Origin: Klebsiella spallanzanii
Lineage (GTDB): Bacteria; Pseudomonadota; Gammaproteobacteria; Enterobacterales; Enterobacteriaceae
Assembly: GCF_902158555.1 (NCBI RefSeq)
Contig: NZ_CABGGS010000046.1
Span: forward strand, 307,215 to 371,214
Length of the DNA: 64,000 nt
Reading direction: 5' to 3'
Shown: in pieces, positions 1-9,941 of the stretch
How positions within the stretch are numbered: position 1 is the first letter of the stretch
Layout of the letters: each line of letters opens with the position of its first letter
Made by a program: the position numbers and the translations under genes
The notes under the pieces: generated by a model
Database searches by the model: none
Told to the model about the DNA's origin: nothing
The model's input: only the letters and a program-made list of their open reading frames with translations

Positions 1-278
1 AGTTTCAACGCATGTTGTTCGCCCGGGTAATGGTACAACGTGCGCCGCTGGTGATGCTCGACGAGCCCTTTACCGGCATCGATGAAGCGACCTGTCGCGA
101 GCTGATGACGCTGATCCTGGAAATGCATCAGCAGGGGCAAACGATTCTGGCGGTGCTGCACGATAACCAACGGGTCGCCGACTATTTCCCGGAAACGTTG
201 CTGTTGACGTCGCAGCGTGCTCGTTGGGGGAACACGGCCGACGTGCTACCCGCCTTTCACTCTGCGAGGCTGGCATGA
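1..278 (+). CDS. Mn/Zn-type ABC transporter ATPase, C-terminal part
   Basis: The open frame runs in from the window edge, so the N-terminus with Walker A is missing. What remains starts within the ABC signature region (FQRMLFARVM), followed by Walker B with its glutamate (LVMLDEPFTGID) and the H-loop (VLHD). Such ATPases power high-affinity metal-ion import from the cytoplasmic face. The stop overlaps the start of the permease gene in an ATGA, and a periplasmic metal-binding protein follows. Together these make a znu/sit/psa-type operon. The metal (Mn or Zn) cannot be told from this piece. Confidence 0.9.
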   Translation, partial: FQRMLFARVMVQRAPLVMLDEPFTGIDEATCRELMTLILEMHQQGQTILAVLHDNQRVADYFPETLLLTSQRARWGNTADVLPAFHSARLA

Positions 279-1138
279 TCTGGCACACCTTCATTCAGCC
301 CTTTATTGAATTTGGTTTTATGCGCCGCGCGCTGGTGGTGTGTCTGGCGCTATCCCTCAGCACCACCATGCTCGGCGTCTTCTTACTGTTACGGCGTATG
401 AGCCTGATGGGCGATGCGCTCTCGCATGCGATTTTGCCCGGCGTGGCGGCAGGTTATCTGTTTAACGGAATGTCGCTACTGGCGATGACCGTTGGTGGTT
501 TTATCGCCGGGATAGCGGTTGCGCTGGTAGCGGGGTGGGTCAGTCGGCGAACGCCTTTAAAAGAGGACGCCAGCTTTGCTGGATTTTATCTTGGCTCCCT
601 GGCGCTGGGCGTCACGCTGGTATCGCTACGCGGTTCTAACGTCGACCTGCTGCATCTGCTGTTTGGTTCGATTCTGGCGGTAGACAGCGATTCTGCGTTG
701 TTCGTTGCGGGCGTCGCCAGCCTGACGTTGGTTTGCATTGCTCTTTTTTATCGCGGCCTGGTCAGCGAAGCCTTCGACAGCGTGTGGCTACAGGTGAATT
801 CGCGAAGATTGCCTGCTCTGCTGCACGGCCTGTTTCTCGCGCTGCTGGTGCTCAATCTGGTCGCTGGATTTCAGGTACTTGGCACGCTGATGGCGGTGGG
901 CGTCATGATGCTGCCTGCGGTAGCGGCTCGCTGCTGGGCGCGGACGCTGCCGGGGATTTTGCTATTGGCTGCGCTGATTGGTGGCGTCTGCGCATGGATG
1001 GGGCTGAGCTTGTCGTGGGCGGCGAATTTGCCTGCCGGGCCCGCCATTGTGCTGACCGCCAGCGGCATCTTTTTTATTTCCGTGTTTTTTGGCACGCGCA
1101 GTCGGCTGGTTGTCGGCTGGCGTAAATTAATGGGGTAA
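275..1138 (+). CDS. Mn/Zn-type ABC transporter permease
   Basis: This 287-residue, very hydrophobic protein has the pattern of ZnuB/SitC-family permeases: repeated membrane helices, an early RRMSLMGDALSHAILPG segment, and glycine- and alanine-rich helices to the end. I chose the ATG at 275 rather than the upstream ATG at 224, because it sits in the usual ATGA overlap with the ATPase gene and opens directly on MIWHTFIQPFIEFG, as family members do. It would form the inner-membrane channel. The binding-protein gene follows after 5 bp. Confidence 0.93.
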   Translation: MIWHTFIQPFIEFGFMRRALVVCLALSLSTTMLGVFLLLRRMSLMGDALSHAILPGVAAGYLFNGMSLLAMTVGGFIAGIAVALVAGWVSRRTPLKEDASFAGFYLGSLALGVTLVSLRGSNVDLLHLLFGSILAVDSDSALFVAGVASLTLVCIALFYRGLVSEAFDSVWLQVNSRRLPALLHGLFLALLVLNLVAGFQVLGTLMAVGVMMLPAVAARCWARTLPGILLLAALIGGVCAWMGLSLSWAANLPAGPAIVLTASGIFFISVFFGTRSRLVVGWRKLMG

Positions 1139-1143
1139 GGAAC

Positions 1144-2025
1144 ATGATGAAACGTACCGGGATACTGCTGGCGCTGGCGTTGAGCATGGCGTCACAAGGG
1201 GTGATGGCAAAAACGCTGAACGTGGTGAGTAGTTTTTCTGTTTTAGGCGACATGGTGCAGCAGGTTGGCGGCGAACATGTGCATGTGGATACGCTGGTGG
1301 GGCCTGACGGAGACCCGCATACTTTTGAACCGTCACCGAAAGATAGCGCGCTACTTAGCAAAGCCGATGTGGTGGTGGTTAACGGCCTTGGACTGGAAGG
1401 CTGGCTGGACAGATTGATTAAAGCCTCCGGGTTTAAAGGTGAACTGGTTGTTGCTTCCACTGGGGTGAAAACCCATACGCTTGAAGAAGATGGTGAGACG
1501 GTCACCGATCCGCACGCCTGGAACAGCGCCGCAAACGGCGCCCTGTATGCGCAAAATATCCTTAACGGTCTGGTAAAAGCAGACCCGGAAGATAAGGCGG
1601 CGCTGGAGGCCTCTGGTAAGCGTTATATCAGCCAGCTCAACGAAATTGATCGCTGGGCAAAAGGTCAGTTCAGCACTATTCCACAGGCCAAACGCAAGGT
1701 GCTGACCAGCCATGATGCTTTCGGCTATTTTGGCCGTGCATACGGCGTGACGTTCCTCGCGCCGCAAGGATTGTCTTCGGAAAGTGAAGCCAGCGCGGCG
1801 CAGGTAGCGGCATTAATCAAACAAATTAAAGCCGATGACGTGCATACCTGGTTTATGGAAAACCAGCTTGATCCAAGGCTGGTCAAGCAGATTGCCAGCG
1901 CAACGGGCGCGCAGCCGGGTGGTGAACTCTATCCTGAAGCGCTCTCTAAACCGGGCGGCGTAGCGGACAGCTACGTGAAAATGCTGCGTCACAACGTAGA
2001 GCTGATTGCGGCGAGTATGAAATAA
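1144..2025 (+). CDS. Periplasmic metal-binding protein of ABC importer
   Basis: The 293-residue protein belongs to the ZnuA/PsaA/SitA cluster A-I family. It has a cleavable signal peptide (cut near VMA-KT, residue 22). The usual ligand positions are visible: His59 in DPHTFEPSP, His124 in DPHAW, and a Glu in SSESEAS (213-215). The fourth, usually Asp, falls at PEALS near residue 262, where Glu may stand in. The His-rich loop of zinc-specific ZnuA is absent, which leans towards manganese or broad specificity (inference). ATG codons at 1144 and 1147 both fit the AAGGA at 1137; the second has better spacing. It is the last gene of the operon and is followed by a terminator. Confidence 0.92.
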   Translation: MMKRTGILLALALSMASQGVMAKTLNVVSSFSVLGDMVQQVGGEHVHVDTLVGPDGDPHTFEPSPKDSALLSKADVVVVNGLGLEGWLDRLIKASGFKGELVVASTGVKTHTLEEDGETVTDPHAWNSAANGALYAQNILNGLVKADPEDKAALEASGKRYISQLNEIDRWAKGQFSTIPQAKRKVLTSHDAFGYFGRAYGVTFLAPQGLSSESEASAAQVAALIKQIKADDVHTWFMENQLDPRLVKQIASATGAQPGGELYPEALSKPGGVADSYVKMLRHNVELIAASMK

Positions 2026-2028
2026 CTA

Positions 2029-2062
2029 AACCCGGCCTTCTATAGGCCGGTTATTCTGTTTC
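2029..2062 (+). terminator. Terminator of the metal ABC operon
   Basis: A stem of CCGGCC/GGCCGG with a seven-base loop lies just after the binding-protein stop codon and is followed by a T-rich run. Confidence 0.7.
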
Positions 2063-2216
2063 ATTGTTCTTCTTGTATCTGACTGATTTTTTTAGTCAAT
2101 GTGAACCCGTAAATAATGCAACCTACGCCCAGCAAGATTTGCACACCTTCATACAGTAGATTAAATGGGCGGGTGAAAATATGCAGCAGTACGGTAAATT
2201 GTGGCACTGGTGACAC
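2061..2216 (-). CDS. Possible small membrane protein, possibly gene remnant
   Basis: Reading leftward, an open frame from a GTG at 2216 gives 51 residues with one clear hydrophobic helix (ILLGVGCIIYGFTL) and a polar tail (TKKISQIQEEQ). The frame is open upstream well beyond 2216 without an ATG. A second leftward frame (ATG 2298, stop 2224) encodes 24 residues rich in Trp, Tyr and Glu (MGMDWRIYEEASEK) and ends 7 bp before the GTG. This looks like either two coupled mini-genes or one gene broken by a frameshift. I recognise neither. It fills the otherwise empty space between the metal operon and pncC. Confidence 0.35.
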   Translation of the reverse strand: MSPVPQFTVLLHIFTRPFNLLYEGVQILLGVGCIIYGFTLTKKISQIQEEQ

Positions 2217-2357
2217 CTGGCAGCTATCCGAAAATTCTGCGCCAGTACAGGTAATGTTTTTCGGAAGCCTCCTCGTAAATTCGCCAGTCCATCCCCATAT
2301 CTCTGCTGAAAGTGCTATCTTTGATGGCCTCTTTATACGGCTTACGTGGGGCGACGA

Positions 2358-2851
2358 ATGACAGATTCGGAATTAATGCAGCTGAGCGAGCAGGTGGGGT
2401 TGGCGCTGAAAGCGCGCGGCGCGACGGTAACCACGGCGGAATCCTGCACTGGCGGCTGGGTCGCCAAAATGCTTACCGATATCGCGGGCAGCTCGGCATG
2501 GTTTGAACGCGGTTTCGTGACCTACAGCAATGAAGCGAAATCGCAAATGATTGGCGTCAGCGAGGTGACCCTGCTTGACCATGGCGCGGTGAGTGAACCG
2601 GTGGTGGTGGAGATGGCGATTGGCGCGCTTCGTGCGGCCCGTGCGGATTATGCGATATCGGTCAGCGGCATTGCCGGGCCGGATGGCGGCAGCGCGGAAA
2701 AGCCGGTTGGTACCGTTTGGTTTGGCGTGGCCAGCGCCAGCGGACAGGGCGTAACCCGACGCGAATGTTTTGCCGGAGACCGGGAGTCTGTGCGCCGCCA
2801 GGCAACGGCCTATGCGCTAAATCTCCTCTGGCAACAATTTCTACAAAACAC

Positions 2852-2855
<4 letters not shown>
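2358..2855 (+). CDS. pncC: Nicotinamide-nucleotide amidohydrolase PncC
   Basis: PncC deamidates nicotinamide mononucleotide to nicotinate mononucleotide in cytoplasmic NAD recycling. The 165-residue sequence is close to E. coli PncC (formerly YgaD, CinA C-terminal family), with TTAESCTGGW near the N-terminus, FVTYSNEAK, and SGIAGPDGGS. I start it at 2358 (MTDSELMQLSEQ) by match to E. coli length; an in-frame ATG at 2346 adds only four residues. Its stop codon overlaps the -35 element of the recA promoter, the same tight arrangement as in E. coli. Confidence 0.96.
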
Positions 2856-3994
<1,139 letters not shown>

Positions 3995-4014
3995 TATCGT
4001 CTGAACAGACTAAC

Positions 4015-4048
4015 AAGGGGCCGCTTATGCGGCCCTTTTGCTTTTTTT
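4015..4048 (+). terminator. recA-recX intergenic terminator
   Basis: A GGGCCGC/GCGGCCC stem with a TTAT loop (4018-4035) is followed by TTTTGCTTTTTTT. In E. coli the matching hairpin is leaky and lets recX be expressed at a low level with recA. Confidence 0.93.
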
Positions 4049-4065
4049 GATGAGCGAGGTTGCCC

Positions 4066-4566
4066 GTGACTGAAACTTCATCCCGCCGCTCTGGCTACGC
4101 CCGGCTGCTGGATCGCGCTATTCGCATTCTGGCCATGCGCGACCACAGCGAGCAGGAGCTAAGACGCAAACTGGCTGCTCCGGTAATGAGTAAAAACGGT
4201 CCGGAAACGCTTGATGTTACGCCGGAAGAGGTCGATAAAGTTGTTGAGTGGTGCATTGATAACCGCTACCTGGACGATGCCCGCTTTGTTAGCCAATTTA
4301 TTGCCAGCCGCAGCCGCAAGGGATACGGCCCGGCGCGCGTCCGTCAGGAGCTAAACCAGAAGGGGATATCCCGCGAGACGATAGAGTCCTCTATGCGTGA
4401 GTGCGAAATCGACTGGGCGCTGCTTGCCAAAGAGCAGGCGCAACGAAAATATGGCGAACCCTTACCCACTGCGTTTGCAGAAAAAGTCAAAATTCAGCGC
4501 TTTTTGCTCTATCGTGGCTATCTGATGGAAGATATCCAGGAAATCTGGCGAAATTTTGCAGATTGA
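4066..4566 (+). CDS. recX: RecA regulator RecX
   Basis: RecX binds RecA filaments and limits their growth and ATPase activity. The 166-residue sequence matches E. coli RecX ([16 protein letters not shown] at the start, [19 protein letters not shown] in the middle, [13 protein letters not shown] at the end). I use the GTG at 4066, preceded by GCGAGG, because it gives the E. coli length and start; the TTG at 4060 is a weaker alternative. Co-transcribed with recA by terminator read-through. Confidence 0.95.
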   Translation: MTETSSRRSGYARLLDRAIRILAMRDHSEQELRRKLAAPVMSKNGPETLDVTPEEVDKVVEWCIDNRYLDDARFVSQFIASRSRKGYGPARVRQELNQKGISRETIESSMRECEIDWALLAKEQAQRKYGEPLPTAFAEKVKIQRFLLYRGYLMEDIQEIWRNFAD

Positions 4567-4696
4567 CCCATCCGGGATTTTACTTCCCCGTAAAGAAAAC
4601 TTATCTTATTCCCACTTTATTTTCGTGAGTAGCCTGCCGGTCGATACTGGGTAGTGGCTGCCAGCGACATTTCGTTAGCTTGATTTCAGGATAATT

Positions 4697-7324
4697 ATGA
4701 GCAAGAGCACCGCTGAGATCCGTCAGGCGTTTCTCGACTTTTTCCATAGTAAAGGACATCAGGTAGTTGCGAGCAGCTCCCTGGTGCCGCATAACGACCC
4801 GACCCTGCTGTTTACCAACGCCGGGATGAACCAGTTCAAGGATGTTTTCCTTGGTCTCGACAAACGTAATTATTCGCGTGCGACCACTGCACAGCGTTGC
4901 GTTCGTGCGGGTGGTAAGCACAACGATCTGGAAAACGTCGGTTACACCGCGCGTCACCACACCTTCTTTGAAATGCTGGGCAACTTCAGCTTTGGCGATT
5001 ACTTCAAGCAGGATGCCATCAAATACGCATGGGAACTGTTGACCGGTGAAAACTGGTTTGCGCTGCCGAAAGAAAAACTGTGGGTGACTGTCTACGAAAC
5101 CGATGATGAAGCGTTCGATATCTGGGCGAATGAAGTCGGCGTACCGCGCGAGCGTATTATTCGCATTGGTGACAACAAGGGTGCGCCTTTTGCTTCCGAT
5201 AACTTCTGGCAGATGGGCGATACCGGTCCATGTGGTCCATGCACAGAAATCTTCTTCGATCACGGCGACCATATCTGGGGTGGTCCTCCGGGAACGCCAG
5301 AAGAAGACGGCGATCGCTATATTGAGATCTGGAACATCGTCTTTATGCAGTTTAACCGTCAGGCTGACGGGACGATGGAGCCACTGCCGAAGCCGTCCGT
5401 TGATACCGGTATGGGCCTGGAGCGTATCGCTGCCGTTCTGCAGCACGTGAACTCTAACTACGATATCGATCTGTTCCGCGATCTGATTAAGAGCGTGGCC
5501 GATGTGACCGGCGCGACCGACCTGTCTAACAAGTCTCTGCGCGTTATTGCTGACCACATTCGCTCTTGTGCGTTCCTGATTGCCGATGGCGTTATCCCGT
5601 CGAATGAAAACCGTGGCTACGTGCTTCGCCGCATCATTCGTCGCGCTATTCGTCATGGCAACATGCTTGGCGCGAAGGATACCTTCTTCTGGAAACTGGT
5701 TGCCCCACTGATTGACGTGATGGGTTCTGCCGGTGAAGAGCTGAAACAGCAGCAGGCTCAGGTTGAGCAGGTGCTGAAAACCGAAGAAGAGCAGTTTGCC
5801 CGTACTCTGGAGCGTGGACTGGCGCTGCTGGATGAAGAGCTGGCAAAACTGAAAGGTGACACGCTGGACGGCGAAACCGCTTTCCGTCTGTATGATACCT
5901 ATGGCTTCCCGGTTGACCTTACCGCAGATGTTTGTCGCGAGCGTAACATCAAAGTTGATGAAGCTGGCTTTGAAGCGGCGATGGAAGAGCAGCGCCGTCG
6001 CGCTCGCGAATCCAGCGGCTTTGGCGCGGACTACAACGCGATGATCCGCGTTGATAGCGCCTCAGAGTTTAAAGGCTATGACAGCCTGGAGCTGAATGGC
6101 AAAGTGACCGCGCTGTTTATCGACGGTAAAGCGGTTGATGCCGTGAACGCGGGCCAGGACGCTGTTGTTATTCTGGATCAGACGCCGTTCTACGCGGAAT
6201 CTGGCGGTCAGGTGGGTGATAAAGGTGAACTGAAGGGCGCCGGTTTCACCTTCCAGGTTAACGACGCACAGAAATACGGTCAGGCAATTGGTCATATTGG
6301 TAAACTGACCAGCGGTTCACTGAAAGTGGGTGACGCCGTACAGGCTGATGTTGATCAGGCTCGCCGTCAGCGTATCCGTTTGAATCACTCCGCAACGCAC
6401 CTGATGCATGCGGCGCTGCGTCAGGTTCTCGGTACGCACGTTGCGCAGAAAGGTTCTCTGGTCAACGATAAAGCATTACGCTTTGACTTCTCGCATTTTG
6501 AAGCGATGAAGCCGGAGGAGATCCGTGCGGTAGAAGATCTGGTGAATGCGCAAATTCGTCGCAACCTGCCAATCGAAACCAATATCATGGATATTGACGC
6601 TGCTCGAGAATCCGGCGCGATGGCGCTGTTTGGCGAGAAGTATGACGATCGCGTTCGCGTGCTGAGCATGGGGGATTTCTCCACCGAGCTATGCGGCGGT
6701 ACTCACGCCTCGCGTACTGGTGATATCGGCCTGTTCCGTATTACGTCTGAATCCGGCACCGCAGCAGGCGTGCGCCGTATTGAGGCTGTCACTGGTGAAG
6801 GTGCGATTGCGCTGCTGCATGCACAAAGCGATCTGCTGGGCGATATCGCTCAGTTGCTGAAGGGTGATACTCATAGCCTCGGCGAAAAAGTGCGCGCCGC
6901 GTTAGAGCGCAGCCGCCAGCTGGAAAAAGAGCTGCAGCAGCTGAAAGAGCAGGCAGCAGTGCAGGAGAGTGCAAACCTTTCCAGCAAAGCGGAAGAGATT
7001 AACGGCGTTAAACTACTGGTCAGCGAGCTGGCCGGCGTTGAGCCGAAAATGCTGCGTACTATGGTTGACGATCTGAAGAACCAACTGGGTTCAACGGTTG
7101 TCGTATTAGCCACGGTCGCAGAAGGTAAGGTTTCTCTGATTGCAGGTGTGTCTAAGGATGTGACAGACCGCGTGAAAGCAGGGGAGCTGGTTGGTATGGT
7201 CGCCCAGCAGGTGGGCGGTAAAGGGGGCGGTCGTCCGGATATGGCGCAAGCTGGTGGTACCGATGCGTCTGCTCTCCCTGCTGCGTTGGCCAGTGTGAAA
7301 GGCTGGGTAAGCGCGAAATTGTAA
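4697..7324 (+). CDS. alaS: Alanyl-tRNA synthetase
   Basis: AlaRS charges tRNA-Ala. The 875-residue protein has the class II catalytic core in its first 460 residues ([33 protein letters not shown]). The editing domain follows, with the zinc-type ligands HSATH (about 563-567) and [10 protein letters not shown] (about 665-669) that remove mischarged Ser or Gly. The glycine-rich C-terminal C-Ala domain ([15 protein letters not shown]) comes last. A CAGGA ribosome site lies 8 bp before the ATG. E. coli AlaS is 876 residues. Confidence 0.99.
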   Translation: MSKSTAEIRQAFLDFFHSKGHQVVASSSLVPHNDPTLLFTNAGMNQFKDVFLGLDKRNYSRATTAQRCVRAGGKHNDLENVGYTARHHTFFEMLGNFSFGDYFKQDAIKYAWELLTGENWFALPKEKLWVTVYETDDEAFDIWANEVGVPRERIIRIGDNKGAPFASDNFWQMGDTGPCGPCTEIFFDHGDHIWGGPPGTPEEDGDRYIEIWNIVFMQFNRQADGTMEPLPKPSVDTGMGLERIAAVLQHVNSNYDIDLFRDLIKSVADVTGATDLSNKSLRVIADHIRSCAFLIADGVIPSNENRGYVLRRIIRRAIRHGNMLGAKDTFFWKLVAPLIDVMGSAGEELKQQQAQVEQVLKTEEEQFARTLERGLALLDEELAKLKGDTLDGETAFRLYDTYGFPVDLTADVCRERNIKVDEAGFEAAMEEQRRRARESSGFGADYNAMIRVDSASEFKGYDSLELNGKVTALFIDGKAVDAVNAGQDAVVILDQTPFYAESGGQVGDKGELKGAGFTFQVNDAQKYGQAIGHIGKLTSGSLKVGDAVQADVDQARRQRIRLNHSATHLMHAALRQVLGTHVAQKGSLVNDKALRFDFSHFEAMKPEEIRAVEDLVNAQIRRNLPIETNIMDIDAARESGAMALFGEKYDDRVRVLSMGDFSTELCGGTHASRTGDIGLFRITSESGTAAGVRRIEAVTGEGAIALLHAQSDLLGDIAQLLKGDTHSLGEKVRAALERSRQLEKELQQLKEQAAVQESANLSSKAEEINGVKLLVSELAGVEPKMLRTMVDDLKNQLGSTVVVLATVAEGKVSLIAGVSKDVTDRVKAGELVGMVAQQVGGKGGGRPDMAQAGGTDASALPAALASVKGWVSAKL

Positions 7325-7339
7325 TAACTATAATCGCAT

Positions 7340-7370
7340 AGATGCTGTGATTCTCGGATTACAGCATCTT
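7340..7370 (+). terminator. Hairpin after alaS
   Basis: AGATGCTGTGAT (7340-7351) pairs with ATTACAGCATCT (7358-7369), twelve bp with one G-T pair. There is no good T-run, so termination may be partial; csrA in E. coli has both its own promoters and some upstream read-through. Confidence 0.5.
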
Positions 7371-7562
7371 GCGCGAGAAGCACTGATAACGATAAAGTCG
7401 GGTTGAAGTTGTGTATATCGGCTAAACTTAGGTTTAACAGAATGTGATGCCGTGACTGCTTACACCGTAGGGTGTTTGTCATCGCTTACTTTTTGGCGTT
7501 ATATGATGGATAATGCCGGGATACGAGAGACCCGACTCTTTTAATCTTTCAAGGAGCAAAGA

Positions 7563-7748
7563 ATGCTGATTCTGACTCGTCGAGTTGGTGAGACCCTCAT
7601 GATTGGAGATGAGGTCACTGTGACAGTTTTAGGGGTTAAGGGTAACCAGGTACGTATTGGCGTAAACGCCCCTAAAGAAGTCTCAGTGCATCGTGAAGAG
7701 ATCTACCAGCGTATCCAGGCTGAAAAATCCCAGCAGTCCAGTTACTAA
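7563..7748 (+). CDS. csrA: Carbon storage regulator CsrA
   Basis: CsrA is a 61-residue RNA-binding homodimer that binds GGA motifs in mRNA leaders and controls glycogen, motility and biofilm genes. The sequence is essentially the E. coli one, including the N-terminal strand [10 protein letters not shown] and Arg44 in VSVHREEIY, both needed for RNA binding. AAGGAGC lies 8 bp before the ATG; the GGA there is itself a likely CsrA site for self-control. The 238 bp upstream of it carry no other gene and should hold its promoters. Confidence 0.99.
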
Positions 7749-7755
7749 GGTTTTC

Positions 7756-7779
7756 GCGCCTCGCTATTTTGTGAGGCGC
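7756..7779 (+). terminator. Hairpin after csrA
   Basis: GCGCCTC (7756-7762) pairs with GAGGCGC (7773-7779) around a ten-base loop, just past the csrA stop. The following bases are not a T-run, so this is a weak or Rho-assisted terminator at best. From here to 7980 I see no gene. Confidence 0.4.
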
Positions 7780-7982
7780 ATCCCTCCACATGGCGTTTTT
7801 CCTTACTTTTCTTCTCTGACAGCCTCTCTTTTTTATCTAAAGCCCAGCATCCGCTACAGTTATCTTTTGCGTTAGCAACGACGTAATCACCAATTTCTTG
7901 TTGATAAAATACTCTTTTTGCCGTTTTCACAGGCTAATTGCGCGGGAAGTGTGCAAACGAAAAAAAGGTCTCGAAAAAAGGT

Positions 7983-8010
7983 TTGACTTATAAGTACCAG
8001 AAAGTAATAT
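7983..8010 (+). promoter_or_regulatory. Promoter of the serV-arg tRNA operon
   Basis: TTGACT (7983-7988) and TAATAT (8005-8010) are 16 bp apart. The sequence after -10 is GTGCGCCATCGC, the GC-rich discriminator typical of stringently controlled stable-RNA promoters. The first tRNA starts 63 bp further on. Confidence 0.75.
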
Positions 8011-8072
8011 GTGCGCCATCGCAGCGACGAAGAGCAGAAACAAGTTCTTTGAAGCACTCGAAAGAGGCGTGT

Positions 8073-8165
8073 GGTGAGGTGGCCGAGAGGCTGAAGGCGC
8101 TCCCCTGCTAAGGGAGTATGCGGTCAAAAGCTGCATCCGGGGTTCGAATCCCCGCCTCACCGCCA
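8073..8165 (+). tRNA. serV: tRNA-Ser (GCT)
   Basis: This 93-base gene has an acceptor stem GGTGAGG/CCTCACC, encoded discriminator and CCA, the anticodon GCT in the loop CTGCTAA, the long variable arm of serine tRNAs, and TTCGAATC in the T arm. It reads AGC/AGU codons. Position and length match E. coli serV, first gene of the serV-argVYZQ operon. Confidence 0.97.
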
Positions 8166-8169
8166 TTTT

Positions 8170-8246
8170 GCATCCGTAGCTCAGCTGGATAGAGTACTCG
8201 GCTACGAACCGAGCGGTCGGAGGTTCGAATCCTCCCGGATGCACCA
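8170..8246 (+). tRNA. tRNA-Arg (ACG), copy 1
   Basis: This 77-base gene has the stem GCATCCG/CGGATGC, anticodon ACG (8204-8206), the T loop TTCGAAT and encoded CCA. The wobble A would be edited to inosine by TadA so that it reads CGU, CGC and CGA. It lies only 4 bp after tRNA-Ser, in one transcript. Confidence 0.97.
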
Positions 8247-8308
8247 TCTTACTCAGTGTGGCAAGTGTTAGGTGTGACACTGATGCGTAGTAAAGTAAGT
8301 TTCCCGAT

Positions 8309-8385
8309 GCATCCGTAGCTCAGCTGGATAGAGTACTCGGCTACGAACCGAGCGGTCGGAGGTTCGAATCCTCCCGGATGCACCA
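8309..8385 (+). tRNA. tRNA-Arg (ACG), copy 2
   Basis: It is identical to copy 1 over all 77 bases. The spacer that follows (TCTTACTTGATAC...) recurs after the truncated copy, showing that tRNA plus spacer duplicated as a unit. Confidence 0.97.
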
Positions 8386-8445
8386 TCTTACTTGATACAG
8401 CTTTAGCAGCAGTATCAACATCGGCAGTAAAGCAAGTTTCCCGAT

Positions 8446-8522
8446 GCATCCGTAGCTCAGCTGGATAGAGTACTCGGCTACGAACCGAGCGGTCGGAGGT
8501 TCGAATCCTCCCGGATGCACCA
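8446..8522 (+). tRNA. tRNA-Arg (ACG), copy 3
   Basis: It is identical to copies 1 and 2. It is followed by the spacer beginning TATTCTCCTC, which also follows copy 4. Confidence 0.97.
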
Positions 8523-8583
8523 TATTCTCCTCAGTAACAGCGGTGTCGTTGTTGCATGGTCTGCGAGATAATCGCCAGCACCA

Positions 8584-8654
8584 GGGAGGATAACGTTGCT
8601 TCAGCAACGGCCCGAAGGGTGAGGCGCAGCCGAGTCATCCTCCCGGATGCACCA
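8584..8654 (+). ncRNA. rtT-like structured RNA with tRNA-Arg 3' end
   Basis: Bases 8637-8654 repeat the last 18 bases of tRNA-Arg including CCA, but the rest of the tRNA is replaced. GGGAGGAT (8584-8591) pairs perfectly with ATCCTCCC (8637-8644). Inside lie the tetraloop hairpin CGTTGC-TTCA-GCAACG, a CCC-GAA-GGG hairpin and GGC-GCA-GCC. This resembles the rtT repeats of the E. coli tyrT operon, which likewise carry the 3' end of their tRNA (my recollection of that family; not aligned here). It is probably excised during tRNA processing; function unknown. Confidence 0.55.
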
Positions 8655-8714
8655 TCTTACTTGATACGGCTTTAGCAGCAGCATCAATGTCGGCAGTAAA
8701 GCAAGTTTCCCAAT

Positions 8715-8791
8715 GCATCCGTAGCTCAGCTGGATAGAGTACTCGGCTACGAACCGAGCGGTCGGAGGTTCGAATCCTCCCGGATGCACCA
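8715..8791 (+). tRNA. tRNA-Arg (ACG), copy 4
   Basis: It is identical to the other three copies. It is the last gene of the operon, giving four intact tRNA-Arg genes as in E. coli argVYZQ. Confidence 0.97.
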
Positions 8792-8932
8792 TATTCTCCT
8801 CAAGTCATCTCCAGCGCAATAATTCACAATCTTCTTCAGCACTTTTTTCATTGGCAAGTCGCTCTTTCCACTATAATTTATCCCTGTATACCAGCCTGAT
8901 TTTGGGTGATATAAGTGCAAGGAGAGAAATCC

Positions 8933-9247
8933 ATGAAATGGTTCAAAGCAATATCTGCGTTTTGCGCGTCGCTTCTGGTAGCCGCCACGCTTGCGGGCTG
9001 TGCAGGTTCATCCACGAAGGAAAGTACCGGCGGGTATATTGACGACACCGTCGTGACGACTAAAGTAAAAACCGCGCTCTTCAATGATAAAGAGATTAAG
9101 TCTTCGGAAATTAGCGTCCAGACTTTTAAAGGTCGTGTACAGCTGAGCGGCTTTGTCTCATCTGCCGATAGCGCTAAACGCGCGGTAGAAGTGACGCGCA
9201 AAGTGCAGGGCGTTCGTGTGGTTGAGAATGATTTAAGAGTCAAATAA
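8933..9247 (+). CDS. BON-domain lipoprotein
   Basis: The 104-residue protein has a lipoprotein signal ending in the lipobox LAGC (Cys near residue 23) and one BON domain (DDTVVTTKVKTALFNDKEI ... VQLSGFVSSADSAKRAVEVTRKV ... VVENDLRV). BON domains occur in OsmY and DolP and are thought to bind phospholipid surfaces. I start at 8933, which has GGAGAG upstream and opens on the signal peptide. It stands alone between the tRNA operon and yqaB. No specific function can be assigned. Confidence 0.88.
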   Translation: MKWFKAISAFCASLLVAATLAGCAGSSTKESTGGYIDDTVVTTKVKTALFNDKEIKSSEISVQTFKGRVQLSGFVSSADSAKRAVEVTRKVQGVRVVENDLRVK

Positions 9248-9273
9248 ACCCATCAAACTGCATCCACATAGAT

Positions 9274-9300
9274 AAAGGCGCCATCGGGCGCCTTTATTGC
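9274..9300 (+). terminator. Terminator of the BON lipoprotein gene
   Basis: AAAGGCGCC (9274-9282), an ATCG loop and GGCGCCTTT (9287-9295) form a strong hairpin ending in T residues. Confidence 0.9.
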
Positions 9301-9374
9301 ATCTGCCGCTGGCAGCGACAAAACTTGCCTTTTGCGTTACAGTAACTCCTCCTTAACCGGTTGGTGAGAAGACG

Positions 9375-9941
9375 ATGTACGAACGTTACGCAGGACTGAT
9401 TTTTGATATGGATGGCACGATCCTCGATACCGAGCCGACGCATCGTAAGGCATGGAACGAGGTTCTCGGACGTTACGGTATGCGTTTCGATATGCAGGCT
9501 ATGGTCGCGCTTAATGGTTCTCCAACCTGGCGGATTGCCCAGGCTATTATCGAATTAAACCAGGCTGATTTAGATCCTCACCATCTGGCACGAGAAAAAA
9601 CGGACGCCGTGAAAGCGATGCTTCTTGATAGCGTCCGCCCTTTGCCGCTGATTGAGGTGGTTAAGGCATGGCACGGGCGTCGCCCGATGTCCGTCGGTAC
9701 CGGTAGCGAAAGCGCCGTTGCTGAAGCGCTGCTGGCTCATTTGGGCCTGCGTCACTACTTCTCGGCGGTTGTTGCCGCCGATCATGTCGCAAACCATAAA
9801 CCCGCGCCCGATACTTTCTTACTTTGCGCCGAGCGCATGGGCGTTGCGGCAGAGAAATGCGTTGTCTTTGAAGATGCGGACTTTGGGCTGCAGGCGGCGA
9901 AGCGCGCCGGTATGGATGCCGTGGACGTGCGATTGTTGTGA
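9375..9941 (+). CDS. yqaB: HAD sugar-phosphatase YqaB
   Basis: The 188-residue protein is in the HAD superfamily. It has the nucleophile and acid Asp11 and Asp13 in FDMDGTILDTEP, motif II VGTGS, motif III Lys in NHKPAPDTF and motif IV FEDADFG. E. coli YqaB acts on fructose-1-phosphate and 6-phosphogluconate in vitro. The start follows TTGGTGAGAAG. Its TGA overlaps the GTG of yqaA by 4 bp, so the two are translationally coupled. Confidence 0.95.
   Translation: MYERYAGLIFDMDGTILDTEPTHRKAWNEVLGRYGMRFDMQAMVALNGSPTWRIAQAIIELNQADLDPHHLAREKTDAVKAMLLDSVRPLPLIEVVKAWHGRRPMSVGTGSESAVAEALLAHLGLRHYFSAVVAADHVANHKPAPDTFLLCAERMGVAAEKCVVFEDADFGLQAAKRAGMDAVDVRLL

Noticed and set aside
4601..5656. 351-codon leftward frame opposite alaS
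   Set aside because: It is a codon-bias shadow of alaS with no family features.
8170..8791. Regularly spaced direct repeats, as in a CRISPR array
   Set aside because: The repeats are full tRNA-Arg genes with anticodon and CCA, the spacers are related to one another, and no cas genes are near.
7927..8792. Several leftward frames repeating [18 protein letters not shown]
   Set aside because: They are the reverse strand of the four identical tRNA-Arg genes; the repeated peptide is only the tRNA sequence translated.
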